Below are positions 1 to 8,580 of a DNA stretch of 43,630 nucleotides, piece by piece. The DNA comes from Firmicutes bacterium UBA2058. GTDB taxonomy: Bacteria; Bacillota; Clostridia; Tissierellales; Sedimentibacteraceae. The notes below the pieces were generated by a model. That model searched no databases. It was not told the DNA's origin and saw nothing but the letters and a program-made list of their open reading frames with translations. Each line of letters begins with the position of its first letter. Within the stretch, counting starts at the first letter, position 1. Position numbers and translations under genes: made by a program. The stretch covers positions 1 through 43,630 of the forward strand of contig DDAM01000010.1 in NCBI GenBank assembly GCA_002332905.1, given 5' to 3'.

Positions 1-1170
1 AAAAAAAGCCTTAGAATAATAGGATTTGTATTTTTTAAAGTACTTTGGATCAAAATAATAGCTATTTTTTTCTTTTTCTTTAATTATATTTAAAAATGAA
101 ATAACATCTCTTGGTCTACCAAAGCTATTATCAAGTAAATAGTTAATGATACTTTTGCCTTCAACCTCTTTAGGAAAAATCATCTTATAGATTTCTTTAT
201 TGGTTTTATCCATATAAAATTCATTAGAATTTCTAACCTTTAAAAGAAGCATTTCAATAAGAGGGTGTTCATAAGGAGAATCGTCATCAACCTTATTCCA
301 CCAATCCAGCTCTATATCTTTACCACCAATAGCCTTGTTAATATTTGAATCATTTTCGTTTAAATAATCTATGATGTCATTACGTATAAGTATAATAATC
401 TTAGAATTACAGTCGTTTATCTTAGTAAATTCATTATTTATCTTCTTAGCTGTATTAATTAAGCTTGCTATACATATACTATAATTTCTATCCATTTTAG
501 AGCTTACATCTAAACAATCTAATTCATCAATAATCAAAATCGTTTGCTTACCTTTTAGATTTTTTTCAACAAGAAGCTTAAGCTTTTCAAGCCTATCATA
601 AAATTTCTTGTGTACATATTTACCTTCATAGGATAATGAAGAGCTAGTTTCACTTTCAACTTTGTTTAAGCTACCTTTGAACATACTGCTTATGCTATGT
701 GAATCAGTGTATTCAATAAGCTTAAACATATCTGATTTTTTTTCTAAAAACCTTCGCAAATATTTTATATTAGAAAAAGGTAAAAATCTTTTAATACCTG
801 TTTCCTTCTGAATTAGCATATTTGCTATGAGCTTATATAAAGTATATTCCCAATAAGTACCCATTTGATCAGCTGGAATCGAACTCTCTCCAATATCCAA
901 AAGCTTCTGTAAGTTAATGTCACTTGAACCACAAATTTTACAATGATAATTATTACCCTTTTCGTCTATTATGCTTTTAATAAAATATGATAACAATGTT
1001 TTGCCAGTACCCTTTCTACCGATGATAACATATTTATTTCCATTAATTAGTCCATCAATAATCTCGTCCCGACAATAAAACAAATCATAAAAGTTCTTAC
1101 ATTTAGCTACCTCAGTTTCACCATCTACATCACCTAAGTAAATCTCAGACAACTTAATTTTTTCCCCCAT
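1..1170 (-). CDS. P-loop ATPase, FunZ/Sll1717-like, 3' end off the window
   Basis: The minus strand is open without a stop from the ATG at 1170 to base 1 (390 codons), so the C-terminus lies outside the window. A Walker A motif GRKGTGKT lies at about residues 51-58 and a Walker B ILIIDELD at about 211-218. A C-terminal FGRPRDVISFLN segment resembles the arginine-bearing motif seen in P-loop ATPases of the Sll1717/FunZ type. A CKIC pair near residue 77 is the only hint of metal binding. Upstream is a GGGTG-like ribosome binding site. Proteins of this group are often found in accessory or defence islands, and the neighbouring IS110 element and restriction-gene relic fit that setting. The biochemical role is unknown. 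The family call is by motif recognition only. Confidence 0.65.
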   Translation of the reverse strand, partial: MGEKIKLSEIYLGDVDGETEVAKCKNFYDLFYCRDEIIDGLINGNKYVIIGRKGTGKTLLSYFIKSIIDEKGNNYHCKICGSSDINLQKLLDIGESSIPADQMGTYWEYTLYKLIANMLIQKETGIKRFLPFSNIKYLRRFLEKKSDMFKLIEYTDSHSISSMFKGSLNKVESETSSSLSYEGKYVHKKFYDRLEKLKLLVEKNLKGKQTILIIDELDCLDVSSKMDRNYSICIASLINTAKKINNEFTKINDCNSKIIILIRNDIIDYLNENDSNINKAIGGKDIELDWWNKVDDDSPYEHPLIEMLLLKVRNSNEFYMDKTNKEIYKMIFPKEVEGKSIINYLLDNSFGRPRDVISFLNIIKEKEKNSYYFDPKYFKKYKSYYSKAFF

Positions 1171-1522
1171 AATTATCACCCAACCCTTTTAGCCCCCGCT
1201 ATATGTAAGTAATATTTTACCATTTTTGATAAGCTAAATCAAATAAAATAAGTTGAAAATATATAGATTTAAATTAATCCTTATTATATAGATATGCATG
1301 GATTGCTGAATCTATTGAATTATACTCGAAAAATACATATGACAGGTTTTGACAATGTAATTATTGTAATAAAAAATTTATGTTAACTATATAAATTAAG
1401 CAAATTTGGTAAATAATGTAGAAAACACTTGTTTTTTATGCTATAATTAAAATAATGTAAATGGATAGGCAAATATTCAAAGAACCCAAAAAATATAAAC
1501 ATAACAGGTAAAAGAATAAAAA
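1171..1522. other. Intergenic stretch between the ATPase gene and the IS110 transposase gene
   Basis: About 350 bases without a convincing gene. It should contain the end of the IS110 element that lies downstream of the transposase stop, probably within roughly the last 20-70 bases. It also holds an AT-rich segment with a TATAAT-like box near 1442. I see no long inverted repeat, no tRNA and no terminator of note. Confidence 0.5.
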
Positions 1523-2794
1523 TTAGTTATCGTTGCATTTAACTAATAAAGAAGTATCATAACCTTGAGCTACAAGGTAAGCAAAAACATTTGAATCATT
1601 TAAAACAACTTTGGTCTGATTGAAATGAGGATCCAACAGTTCCTCATAATCAGTTGGGTTAAAAGGTTGTAGCTTAGAAATCATGTTGTAGATGCATACC
1701 ATCATCATTCTAGCTATAGCAATAATTGCTTTTTTGTGACCTCGACGTTTTTTGATGTGTCCATATTTGATAGCAAAGTAAGGTTGCCTTTTACTCTTGA
1801 TTGCGGCAAGAGCACACTGAACCATCAAAGGTTTTAAGTAAGCACCAGCTTTAGCTATACGAACAGATTTTTTCTTGTTAGCAGATTCATTGTTAGCAGG
1901 AGAAAGACCACACCATGAACATAAATGTTTAGCATCATCAAATATATTCATATTAACACCAATTTCAGCAAGGATGATGGTTGCACTAAGTTCAGTTATA
2001 CCTGGAAGCGAAGAAAGATATTCCACAATTTGATAATAAGGTTTTATACGAACATAAAGTTCTACTTCAGTTTGTGTAATCATGTCTTCTAGATAATTAA
2101 GGTGTCCACGGGCAAGCTCAAGTTTCTTTGCTTGATCTGTTTCAATGCAATAGCCTTTAATTGCTTCAATGATTTTGTCTGATTTAGCAATAGCACCTTT
2201 TTTGATAAGTTTACGAACTGCTTTATCTTCAATTGTGTCTTTGGTATTCGTAAGCAGGTAGGACATAATCTCAGTAGCTGTTTTACCAAAAGGGTCATAT
2301 AGTACACTTGCAATTCCAATATTAGAAACGGTCATACAGTTTTGTATACGGTTTCTTTCAGAGGATTTCATACAGACTAGTTTAAAACGGTAGCGTGCTA
2401 GTTCGCTAAGCTGACGAAAATCTTTTGGTGGAATAAATGAGCATCTAACTAGATCAAATTTGTAAAGGTCAGCAATCCACTTAGAATCTTTTTTATCTGT
2501 TTTTTTACCTTTGATAGCTTTAACATATTTAGGATGTGTAAGACATACATCAATGTCATTTTCAAGGTAATTAAAAATAGGAATCCAGTACTTTCCTGTG
2601 GATTCCATGCAGACATGATAACAGTTGTTTTCAATTAGCCAATCGTGAAATTTTTGAATATCTGAGTTGAAAGTTGAAAAAGATTTTTGAATATACTTTG
2701 ATATTCCGTTTTTGTCAGTAGTTACGATGGTTGCAACGATAACATTTTTATGGACGTCAAGTCCACAACAGATGGGGTAAGTAAGCCTCATCAT
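1523..2794 (-). CDS. IS110-family transposase (DEDD recombinase)
   Basis: RNA-guided recombinase of an IS110 element, 423 residues from the preferred start. The N-terminal RuvC-like domain shows GLDVHK (Asp13), CMESTG (Glu64) and TDKKD (Asp100, Asp103), the complete DEDD tetrad. The C-terminal Tnp domain begins near the SSLPGI helix-hairpin and continues through CGLSPANNESANKKK, where the Ser of ESA (about residue 304) aligns with the catalytic serine of the family. A GTG twelve bases upstream would extend the frame, but AGGTGG ends eight bases before the ATG at 2794, so that ATG is chosen. Length and domains are normal for IS110, so the gene looks intact. Base composition is like its neighbours. 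Confidence 0.95.
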   Translation of the reverse strand: MMRLTYPICCGLDVHKNVIVATIVTTDKNGISKYIQKSFSTFNSDIQKFHDWLIENNCYHVCMESTGKYWIPIFNYLENDIDVCLTHPKYVKAIKGKKTDKKDSKWIADLYKFDLVRCSFIPPKDFRQLSELARYRFKLVCMKSSERNRIQNCMTVSNIGIASVLYDPFGKTATEIMSYLLTNTKDTIEDKAVRKLIKKGAIAKSDKIIEAIKGYCIETDQAKKLELARGHLNYLEDMITQTEVELYVRIKPYYQIVEYLSSLPGITELSATIILAEIGVNMNIFDDAKHLCSWCGLSPANNESANKKKSVRIAKAGAYLKPLMVQCALAAIKSKRQPYFAIKYGHIKKRRGHKKAIIAIARMMMVCIYNMISKLQPFNPTDYEELLDPHFNQTKVVLNDSNVFAYLVAQGYDTSLLVKCNDN

Positions 2795-2818
2795 AAGTAT
2801 CACCACCTAAATAAAATA

Positions 2819-2998
2819 AGAATAGCAACATTGACTGTCATCCAGCGACTAAATAAACATGGTTTATTACCAATGATAAGAGTCCGGGCTCTATGTCCCA
2901 CTTGTTTGTACTTGAAAGGATGACGGCACATATAATTATACGGGGTCGAAATAAATTCGCCACTCCTCCTGCCGTGCTCTGTAGTATATTGCTATTCT
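2819..2998 (-). ncRNA. Candidate IS110 bridge RNA (seekRNA) in the upstream noncoding end
   Basis: This stretch lies directly upstream of the transposase start on the same strand, where IS110-group elements encode their bridge RNA. A perfect 10-base inverted repeat, AGAATAGCAA at 2819-2828 and TTGCTATTCT at 2989-2998, would close a 180-nt RNA. Inside are two nested domains. The first is a stem of 2923-2928 with 2970-2975 (ACGGCA/TGCCGT), enclosing a CGAA/TTCG hairpin. The second is a 7-base stem of 2837-2843 with 2918-2924 (GTCATCC/GGATGAC), enclosing the perfect hairpin AATAAAC-atg-GTTTATT at 2852-2868. The size and two-loop plan match bridge RNAs with target- and donor-binding loops. Which loop does which is not assigned here. 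Confidence 0.65.
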
Positions 2999-3091
2999 AT
3001 AATAATATTTTAAACCTAAATGAGGAGAGGTACAACATTTTTTTCATTACTTGTTTGTGCCTTGAGCGAAGCGAAAGGAATGTGAAAAATT

Positions 3092-3415
3092 ATGAAAAAA
3101 ATAATCTACAATAAGCTCGTAAGAGATAAAATTCCACAAATAATAGAAGCAGATGGCAAATGCTGCACCTGTGAAATTTTATCAGATGAAGACTACAAAA
3201 AACTACTAGATGAAAAACTAACCGAAGAATTATCCGAATACCAAGAAAGCAAAGATATTGAGGAACTAGCAGATATGTATGAAGTTATGCTAGCAATAAT
3301 TAAATCAAAGGGTTATACTAAGGAACAATTTGAACAAATCCGTAAAGAAAAAGCAGACAAACGAGGTGGGTTTAGGGATAAGGTATTTTTGAAGGAAGTT
3401 GTAGAGGAACAATAA
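3092..3415 (+). CDS. MazG-like / PRA-PH-fold nucleoside triphosphate pyrophosphohydrolase
   Basis: A 107-residue protein beginning KKIIYNKLVRDKIP and containing the helical segment EELSEYQESKDIEELADMYE, where the acidic EExxE..ExxD pattern is the Mg-binding motif of all-alpha NTP pyrophosphatases (MazG / phosphoribosyl-ATP pyrophosphatase fold). The family hydrolyses (d)NTPs to NMPs and pyrophosphate, often as house-cleaning enzymes; the substrate is not predictable here. The short length is usual for this stand-alone phage- and chromosome-borne group. The ATG at 3092 follows an AAAGGAA site. The gene stands alone between the IS110 element and a decayed gene. Confidence 0.85.
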   Translation: MKKIIYNKLVRDKIPQIIEADGKCCTCEILSDEDYKKLLDEKLTEELSEYQESKDIEELADMYEVMLAIIKSKGYTKEQFEQIRKEKADKRGGFRDKVFLKEVVEEQ

Positions 3416-3654
3416 TTTTAAATGATGTCTAACAAATAAAAGTTAGTAAAAAAGAGACTATAATGAATTTTGAAATTTATTATCTATAGAGTGGTACAAA
3501 GTTGAATAAAAAAATGTATCTATTGATATATTTGCAGAAATAATAAATCAATATAAAAATATTAATGCTAATTAATAGCATATTATTGATCAATTATACG
3601 TATTAATACTATATTGACTGCGCATGACAGATATAAGTTATATATACTATGTGA
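3416..3654. other. AT-rich intergenic sequence before a gene relic
   Basis: No open frame with recognisable protein features, no strong hairpin and no terminator with a good T-run is visible. It may be further decayed sequence belonging to the relic that follows. Confidence 0.4.
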
Positions 3655-3855
3655 TTAAATAGTAACGGAATAGTAGTTCATTTGTTTGAGGTTTTAGTAA
3701 AAACAAAGTATATCTATAGAGGCATAGTGTCACTCTCTGATGCTCCTTATCAAGAGATACAAAACGGTGAGGACGGTATATCAAGAAAAGTGCGGATGTT
3801 TCCCCTTAAATTAGATAGCTATATGCTATTCTTGGACATTGTTAATGTTTTATAA
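3655..3855 (+). pseudogene. Remnant of an SRA/HNH-type restriction endonuclease-like gene
   Basis: An open frame of about 66 codons without a plausible start reads HLFEVLVKTKYIYRG, then SDAPYQEIQNGEDG, then RKVRMFPLKL before reaching unrelated codons and a TAA at 3853. This wording (HLFE...Y.Y.G...PYQE...DG..RKV..FPL) resembles the SRA-like modified-base-binding segment found next to HNH nuclease domains in McrA-type restriction proteins. No HNH motif remains, and a stop lies immediately upstream in frame. I infer a 5'- and 3'-truncated relic. The family call is from memory of the motif and is not certain. Confidence 0.45.
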
Positions 3856-3901
3856 TAGGAGTATAAATTATACAGAATTTTTTTAAATAAGGGAGGACAA
3901 T

Positions 3902-4633
3902 ATGACAATCATAGTTAGTATTTTTATTGTAGCAGCTTTACTAATCTCACTATTTTTACCCAAAATTAAAGGTATATTTGGAGAAACTGTGGTAGCAAAA
4001 CTGCTATCAGGTTTACCTGAAGATAAATATATTATACTTAACAACATAATGCTTAAAACTGAAAAAGGTACAACTCAAATTGATCATATTGTTGTTTCTA
4101 TATATGGGATTTTTGTTATTGAAACAAAAAATTACAAAGGCTTAATTACTGGAACTGAGTTTGGGGACAAGTGGACTAAAAACATGTATGGTAAAAAGTA
4201 TTATTTTTATAACCCACTTAAGCAAAATTATGGACATGTTAAAGCACTTGAAAAGCTTCTTGGAATTGAAGAAACAATGTTTATACCTATAGTTGTATTT
4301 TCTGTAAGTAGTGAAATTAAAGTAAAAGTAAGCAAGCCAATCATTTATACTAGTCAATTAAAGAAAACAATTTTAAGCTATAGTAATACAAAATATACGG
4401 AGCTTCAAATAAAACAAATAGCAGGAAGAATATTAAGCGCTAATGTAGATTCTAAAGAAAATAGAAGAAATCACGTTGATATGATAAGAACTACTGTAAA
4501 TATTAAAAAGGCTAGTATTGCAAATAATATATGTCCTAAATGTGGAGGAAAGCTAGTTGACAGAAAGGGAAAGTATGGAGCATTTAAGGGATGTAGTAAT
4601 TTTCCTAAATGTAGGTATATATTAAATAAATAA
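3902..4633 (+). CDS. NERD-domain protein with C-terminal topoisomerase-type zinc finger
   Basis: A 243-residue protein. Residues 3-20 form an N-terminal membrane anchor. A NERD (nuclease-related) domain spans about residues 24-125, with the hallmarks GETVV, TQIDHIVVS, GIFVIETKNYKG and the later NPLKQNYGH. The E-x-K of IETKN is the core catalytic-type motif of the restriction-like nuclease fold. Residues about 212-240 carry a four-cysteine finger, CPKCGG and CSNFPKC, of the kind found at the C-terminus of bacterial topoisomerase I. A membrane-tethered protein acting on nucleic acid is implied, but the substrate is unknown. A good ribosome site (GGGAGG) precedes the ATG. A hairpin terminator follows. 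Confidence 0.85.
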   Translation: MTIIVSIFIVAALLISLFLPKIKGIFGETVVAKLLSGLPEDKYIILNNIMLKTEKGTTQIDHIVVSIYGIFVIETKNYKGLITGTEFGDKWTKNMYGKKYYFYNPLKQNYGHVKALEKLLGIEETMFIPIVVFSVSSEIKVKVSKPIIYTSQLKKTILSYSNTKYTELQIKQIAGRILSANVDSKENRRNHVDMIRTTVNIKKASIANNICPKCGGKLVDRKGKYGAFKGCSNFPKCRYILNK

Positions 4634-4677
4634 TTCTAACTTTATAATACAAATGAATAGAGTATTTATTTTTTATA

Positions 4678-4710
4678 AAATCTCGGTAAATATTATACTG
4701 AGATTTTTTT
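4678..4710 (+). terminator. Rho-independent terminator after the NERD gene
   Basis: AAATCTCGGTA at 4678-4688 pairs with TACTGAGATTT at 4696-4706 (11 pairs, one G-T), followed by a run of T. It closes the single-gene unit of the NERD protein. Confidence 0.85.
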
Positions 4711-4795
4711 ATAAATAAAATAAGTTTTTGTTAAAAATATCAAAAATGTATGATATAATACTAACTTGACTGAAAATTAAAACGAGGGTAGGATT

Positions 4796-5956
4796 TTGTT
4801 TAAATTAAGAGAAAAAAAAGAAATATTAAATAGCTTAAAAAATGAATATGATAAGGCTGAACTATCAATGCTTGATTTGTTTTCACAAACAATGACTAAG
4901 GATGATTTGAAGGAATTGATAAGATATAATAACTATGGAGTTAAATTATCGCTTAATAAGCCTGAAATGTCAAAGGAGCTTGCTCAAGCTATAGAAGAAA
5001 AATTTATAGAAACTTTATGTGTTATAACATCATCAGAGCTTTTGGAGCTTGAAAAATTAGTTTTATATAATATGTCATTTGTTGATTTAGATAGTGATTT
5101 TGAAATGTTCAGACTTAAAAATAAGTATAGTCTCAAGGGTTTTATATATTTTTTAGATAGTAAGGAGCATTGTCCTGAAAAAATATTAGTTGTTCCAAAA
5201 GAGATTATTAATATACTTATTACAAATATTGATAAATTTGAATATGATGAGCTTTATAAAAGAGAAGAAGTAATCACAATTATTACTGGTCTCGTCAATT
5301 TATATGGAGTATATGAAATAAGTCATCTGAAATTTATGTTAGATAAGTTTGGGATAGAGAATATTGATGATAATTTTTTAGAGGAATGCTTTGTTAATTC
5401 CAATATTTTAAGTAAAGAATTTAATAAATTTAATGAATATATTGTCCACAAAGCAAGTATGATTGATATGTCATGTGTTGAGATTATTAAAAGTACAAAA
5501 TCTAAAGAGTATTATATACCGTCATATGATGAGGTTATGAATTATGTAGATAATGGTATGGATACAACACGAAAAAGCTATATTGAAATGTTTGATTATT
5601 TAAAAAAGTTAACTAAAAACTCATATTTTGATGTTAATGATGTAGCATTTATGATATATGATTTATGTATAATGGATGCAAATATTCACGATATAATCGA
5701 AATGATAAATTCGAGTGAAGTTGCCTATGATACTGAAAATCAATTTAAAGAGCTATTGACTCTAGTTATGAATTTAAGTAGTGACAGTAGAAAATGGATA
5801 AATAGAGGTTATACTCCTAATGAATTATTAAAGCATAATGCAGATAATATAATTAAATTAAACAAGGAAAAAAAGAAGGTAGGAAGAAATGATCCTTGCC
5901 CTTGTGGCAGTGGAAAGAAGTATAAAAAGTGTTGTATGTTAAATAACAATTCATGA
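4796..5956 (+). CDS. SEC-C motif protein of unknown function
   Basis: A 386-residue largely helical protein with no recognised enzymatic domain in residues 1-355. The last 25 residues form a SEC-C zinc-binding motif, NDPCPCGSGKKYKKCC. In SecA this motif binds zinc and contacts SecB or ribosomes; in stand-alone proteins its partner is unknown. The TTG start at 4796 is chosen because a GAGGGTAGGA ribosome site ends three bases before it and no ATG occurs near. The gene is monocistronic, flanked by terminators on both sides. Function cannot be assigned. Confidence 0.75.
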   Translation: MFKLREKKEILNSLKNEYDKAELSMLDLFSQTMTKDDLKELIRYNNYGVKLSLNKPEMSKELAQAIEEKFIETLCVITSSELLELEKLVLYNMSFVDLDSDFEMFRLKNKYSLKGFIYFLDSKEHCPEKILVVPKEIINILITNIDKFEYDELYKREEVITIITGLVNLYGVYEISHLKFMLDKFGIENIDDNFLEECFVNSNILSKEFNKFNEYIVHKASMIDMSCVEIIKSTKSKEYYIPSYDEVMNYVDNGMDTTRKSYIEMFDYLKKLTKNSYFDVNDVAFMIYDLCIMDANIHDIIEMINSSEVAYDTENQFKELLTLVMNLSSDSRKWINRGYTPNELLKHNADNIIKLNKEKKKVGRNDPCPCGSGKKYKKCCMLNNNS

Positions 5957-5963
5957 CGAAATA

Positions 5964-6006
5964 AGATAATGTGTTATAGTAATTATAATATATTATCTTT
6001 TTTTAT
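5964..6006 (+). terminator. Terminator after the SEC-C gene
   Basis: AGATAAT at 5964-5970 pairs with ATTATCT at 5992-5998, followed directly by a T-rich run. Confidence 0.7.
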
Positions 6007-6141
6007 TTATAGTTAGAGGTTTAAATATTGAAATAACAGAGAAAATTATATATTTATCAAATATATTAAATAAATAATATATCACCCTAACATAGTAAGT
6101 ACATATTATATTAAAAACAGTGAAGGAGGTTAATATTAAAA

Positions 6142-6636
6142 ATGTATTATAAATCAAATTCATATGATGATGCTATGAATGCTTACACATATTGGGTTTA
6201 CTCACGAATGCTAAAGGATAAAATACTCAATCAAGCCACTATTTTACAAGATTACGGACCAGATCCATTTATTATCGATATAGAAGAAGCAGCTGACAAC
6301 AATAATTATTTTCGAGATGTTTTCTGGACTGGTAACCATTTACAATTAGCCGTTATGAGCCTTAATGTTGGAGAAGATATAGGTGCAGAAATGCATCCAA
6401 ATGTTGATCAATTTGTGAACATTGTAGACGGTGAAGGATTTGTTGCAATTGGAGACAGTGAAGATAATTTAACACAAGAAGCAAATGTAACTGAGGGTAT
6501 AGCAGTTATTATACCTGCTGGCAAGTGGCATAACATCACAAATATAGGCAATACTCCGCTTAAATTGTACACTATTTATGCACCACCAGAGCATCCCTTT
6601 GGTACAGTTCAAAAAACTAAAAATGAATCAGAATAA
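6142..6636 (+). CDS. Cupin-domain protein
   Basis: A 164-residue protein with a single cupin barrel at about residues 65-155. The first cupin motif is seen as GEDIGAEMHPNVDQFVNIVDGEG, with His and Glu/Gln-type metal ligands (the usual second His is Asn or Asp here). The second motif is IPAGKWHNITNIG. The sequence resembles short clostridial cupins often annotated as sugar-phosphate isomerase-like, but no sugar-specific residues are evident. The reaction is unknown. GAAGGAGG precedes the ATG by about ten bases. It is a single-gene unit with a terminator after it. Confidence 0.85.
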   Translation: MYYKSNSYDDAMNAYTYWVYSRMLKDKILNQATILQDYGPDPFIIDIEEAADNNNYFRDVFWTGNHLQLAVMSLNVGEDIGAEMHPNVDQFVNIVDGEGFVAIGDSEDNLTQEANVTEGIAVIIPAGKWHNITNIGNTPLKLYTIYAPPEHPFGTVQKTKNESE

Positions 6637-6671
6637 TAGTTAAATGTCGAAATATATTATGCAACTTAACC

Positions 6672-6722
6672 AAATCCATTGGCAACTTAGCATACAGCTA
6701 TTGTTTGCTGATGGATTTTTTT
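6672..6722 (+). terminator. Terminator after the cupin gene
   Basis: AAATCCAT at 6672-6679 pairs with ATGGATTT at 6711-6718, continuing into a T-run. A smaller AGC/GCT stem lies inside. Confidence 0.8.
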
Positions 6723-6763
6723 GTATACTATTAATATATTATGCATAATGTGAGGTGATATAT

Positions 6764-7204
6764 TTGAAGATAACAGTTGAGCATGTTGATTGTGAAGAAA
6801 ATGAGGTTGTTCTAAGATGCAAGAACATTGATGATGAGATGCTGGAAATATTAAGCATATTAAAGGAACAAACTCTTAAACTACCTGCTAAAAAGGATGG
6901 AAATGTTACAATGTTAACCCCACGTGAAATTCTATATGCTGATGCTGTTGATAATAAGGTGTTTTTCTATACTAAAGATAGTATCTATGAAGCATCTGAA
7001 ACTTTGCAATTGATTGAGAGTAAATTTATTAATTTTGGATTTTTGCGAATTGGTAAGTCTCAGGTAGTAAATTTACAGCATGTTAGAAATCTAAAGAATC
7101 TACTTAATAGTAGAGTCGAATTGACTTTAAACAATAATGAAAAGCTTATAGTATCAAGACATTATGCTCAGCTTCTTAAAAATAGACTTGGCTTATACGA
7201 TTAG
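6764..7204 (+). CDS. LytTR-family DNA-binding regulator
   Basis: A 146-residue protein with a C-terminal LytTR domain at about residues 48-145: the segments LTPREILYADAVDNKVFFYT, FLRIGKSQVVNLQHV and SRHYAQLLKNRLG are typical. The N-terminal 45 residues are a short domain, not a receiver, as in LytTR proteins paired with DUF3021 membrane proteins. A GTG nine bases upstream is in frame but forms part of the GAGGTG ribosome site, so TTG at 6764 (giving MKITVEH) is the better start. It heads a five-gene operon with a membrane partner and an ABC transporter and probably regulates that operon. Confidence 0.9.
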   Translation: MKITVEHVDCEENEVVLRCKNIDDEMLEILSILKEQTLKLPAKKDGNVTMLTPREILYADAVDNKVFFYTKDSIYEASETLQLIESKFINFGFLRIGKSQVVNLQHVRNLKNLLNSRVELTLNNNEKLIVSRHYAQLLKNRLGLYD

Positions 7205-7223
7205 ATTAAAGGAGGTTCAGTTT

Positions 7224-7676
7224 ATGAAAAGTTGGTATTATGCATTATTTGCTCGTGTATATGAAGGTAAAACAACTGGTGGAATATATTTTGCTTTTTA
7301 TATTATGTTTTATATGCTTTTTTCTGTATTGAAATACGGATTTGTAAATCATTCTATTGATTTTATAACAATTATTCAAATGATTGTTTTGTGTGGAATA
7401 TTAGGGTTGTTTCAAAGCGTTATATTTTCAAAGCATAATGTTAATATAAAAAGAGTGTCGATTTGGGCAATTATAAATATTAGTTTAACAGCATTTTTTA
7501 TAGAATATTTTAACTGGTTTGATGAGTTTGGTAATTGGTGTAATCTTTTTATGTACTTTGTAAATATAATAGCTATATGTATGTTTTTTATAGCATTTAA
7601 AATAAGTATAAATTATGAAACGAAAAGAATGAACAAAGCTTTGCAAGATTTTCAATCAAATTATAAAAAATATTAA
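7224..7676 (+). CDS. DUF3021-like four-helix membrane protein
   Basis: A 150-residue protein with four hydrophobic helices (about residues 20-40, 48-66, 78-96 and 108-130) and a basic C-terminal tail. Size, topology and position just after a short LytTR gene match DUF3021 proteins, which act with LytTR partners, probably holding or inhibiting the regulator at the membrane. The ATG at 7224 follows AAGGAGG; an earlier in-frame ATG inside the LytTR gene lacks such a site. The family name rests mainly on context and topology. Confidence 0.7.
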   Translation: MKSWYYALFARVYEGKTTGGIYFAFYIMFYMLFSVLKYGFVNHSIDFITIIQMIVLCGILGLFQSVIFSKHNVNIKRVSIWAIINISLTAFFIEYFNWFDEFGNWCNLFMYFVNIIAICMFFIAFKISINYETKRMNKALQDFQSNYKKY

Positions 7677-7690
7677 TAGGAGGGAATATT

Positions 7691-8566
7691 ATGTATGCTA
7701 TTGAAACGAATAAGCTTACAAAGTACTATGGTAAGTCAAGAGGTATAATAGATGTTGACTTAAATGTTGAAGAAGGAGAAATTTTTGGCTTTATTGGTCC
7801 GAACGGAGCTGGTAAATCAACAACTATAAGAACTCTTTTGGGGCTAATACACAAAACAAGCGGTGAGGCTAAAGTATTTAATTTAGATTGTGAAAAAGAT
7901 AAAAAGAAAATTCTAATGAATGTTGGTTATTTACCTAGTGAAGTGTTTTATTATGATAATATGAAGGCTATAGATTTATTAAATTACTCAGCTAGCTTTT
8001 ACAATAAAGATTGCTCTGAAAAAATTAATTATTTAGCAAATGAGTTAGAGCTTGATTTAAATAAAAAAATTGAGGACATGAGTTTAGGTAATAAAAAGAA
8101 AACGGGTATTATACAAGGACTTTTACATAGTCCAAAGCTTATAGTTTTAGATGAACCAACAAGTGGGTTAGATCCTCTTATGCAAAAGAAATTTTTTGAT
8201 ATTATAATGAATGAGAACAAAAATGGGGCTACAGTTTTATTTTCTTCTCATATATTATCCGAGGTACAACGTATTTGTGACAGAGTTGCTATAATTAGAG
8301 AGGGTAAAATAATTCAGACTCAAAAAATTAGTGATTTGCAAAGGGATTCATATAAAAAGGTGTCCTTTACTGTTGCTGATGGTGAAGTTTATAATAATAT
8401 CAAGCTTCAGGGTATTACAAACATCAATACAAATGACAAGAATATTAGCTTTATATATAAGGGTGATTGTAACTTACTATTAAATGAAATTATAAAATAT
8501 AAGTTAAATAATATTGATATTTCTGATCCTGAGCTAGAAGAAATATTCATGCACTATTATGTATAG
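7691..8566 (+). CDS. ABC transporter ATP-binding protein, BcrA-like
   Basis: A 291-residue ATPase with Walker A GPNGAGKS (about residues 37-44), Q-loop region LPSEVFYYDNM, Walker B LIVLDEPTSGLDP and switch His in SSHILSEV. The signature motif is degenerate: MSLGNKKKTGII stands where LSGGQ..R is usual, a variation also seen in some BcrA-type exporters (for example SKGNKQ). It should energise the two permeases encoded immediately downstream. Substrate is unknown; bacitracin- or lantibiotic-type peptides and lipids are typical for this architecture. AGGAGGG precedes the ATG. Confidence 0.9.
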   Translation: MYAIETNKLTKYYGKSRGIIDVDLNVEEGEIFGFIGPNGAGKSTTIRTLLGLIHKTSGEAKVFNLDCEKDKKKILMNVGYLPSEVFYYDNMKAIDLLNYSASFYNKDCSEKINYLANELELDLNKKIEDMSLGNKKKTGIIQGLLHSPKLIVLDEPTSGLDPLMQKKFFDIIMNENKNGATVLFSSHILSEVQRICDRVAIIREGKIIQTQKISDLQRDSYKKVSFTVADGEVYNNIKLQGITNINTNDKNISFIYKGDCNLLLNEIIKYKLNNIDISDPELEEIFMHYYV

Positions 8567-8580
8567 CAGGAGGGATTTGT

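Larger units (their letters stand above)
1480..3005 (-). mobile_element. IS110-family insertion sequence (ends approximate)
   Basis: The element consists of one DEDD transposase gene on the minus strand, about 200 noncoding bases upstream of it and a short noncoding tail downstream. This is the standard IS110 layout. IS110 elements have no terminal inverted repeats and make little or no target duplication, so the ends cannot be fixed from one copy; the limits given are estimates. The upstream noncoding part is highly structured (see the ncRNA entry), as expected for an element that makes a guide RNA. The element may separate the pyrophosphohydrolase gene at 3092 from its original upstream region. 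Confidence 0.7.

Noticed and set aside
2893..3114. 73-codon plus-strand frame over the IS110 upstream end
   Set aside because: It has no ribosome site or protein-like features and overlaps the structured noncoding RNA and the start of the next gene; taken as a chance frame.
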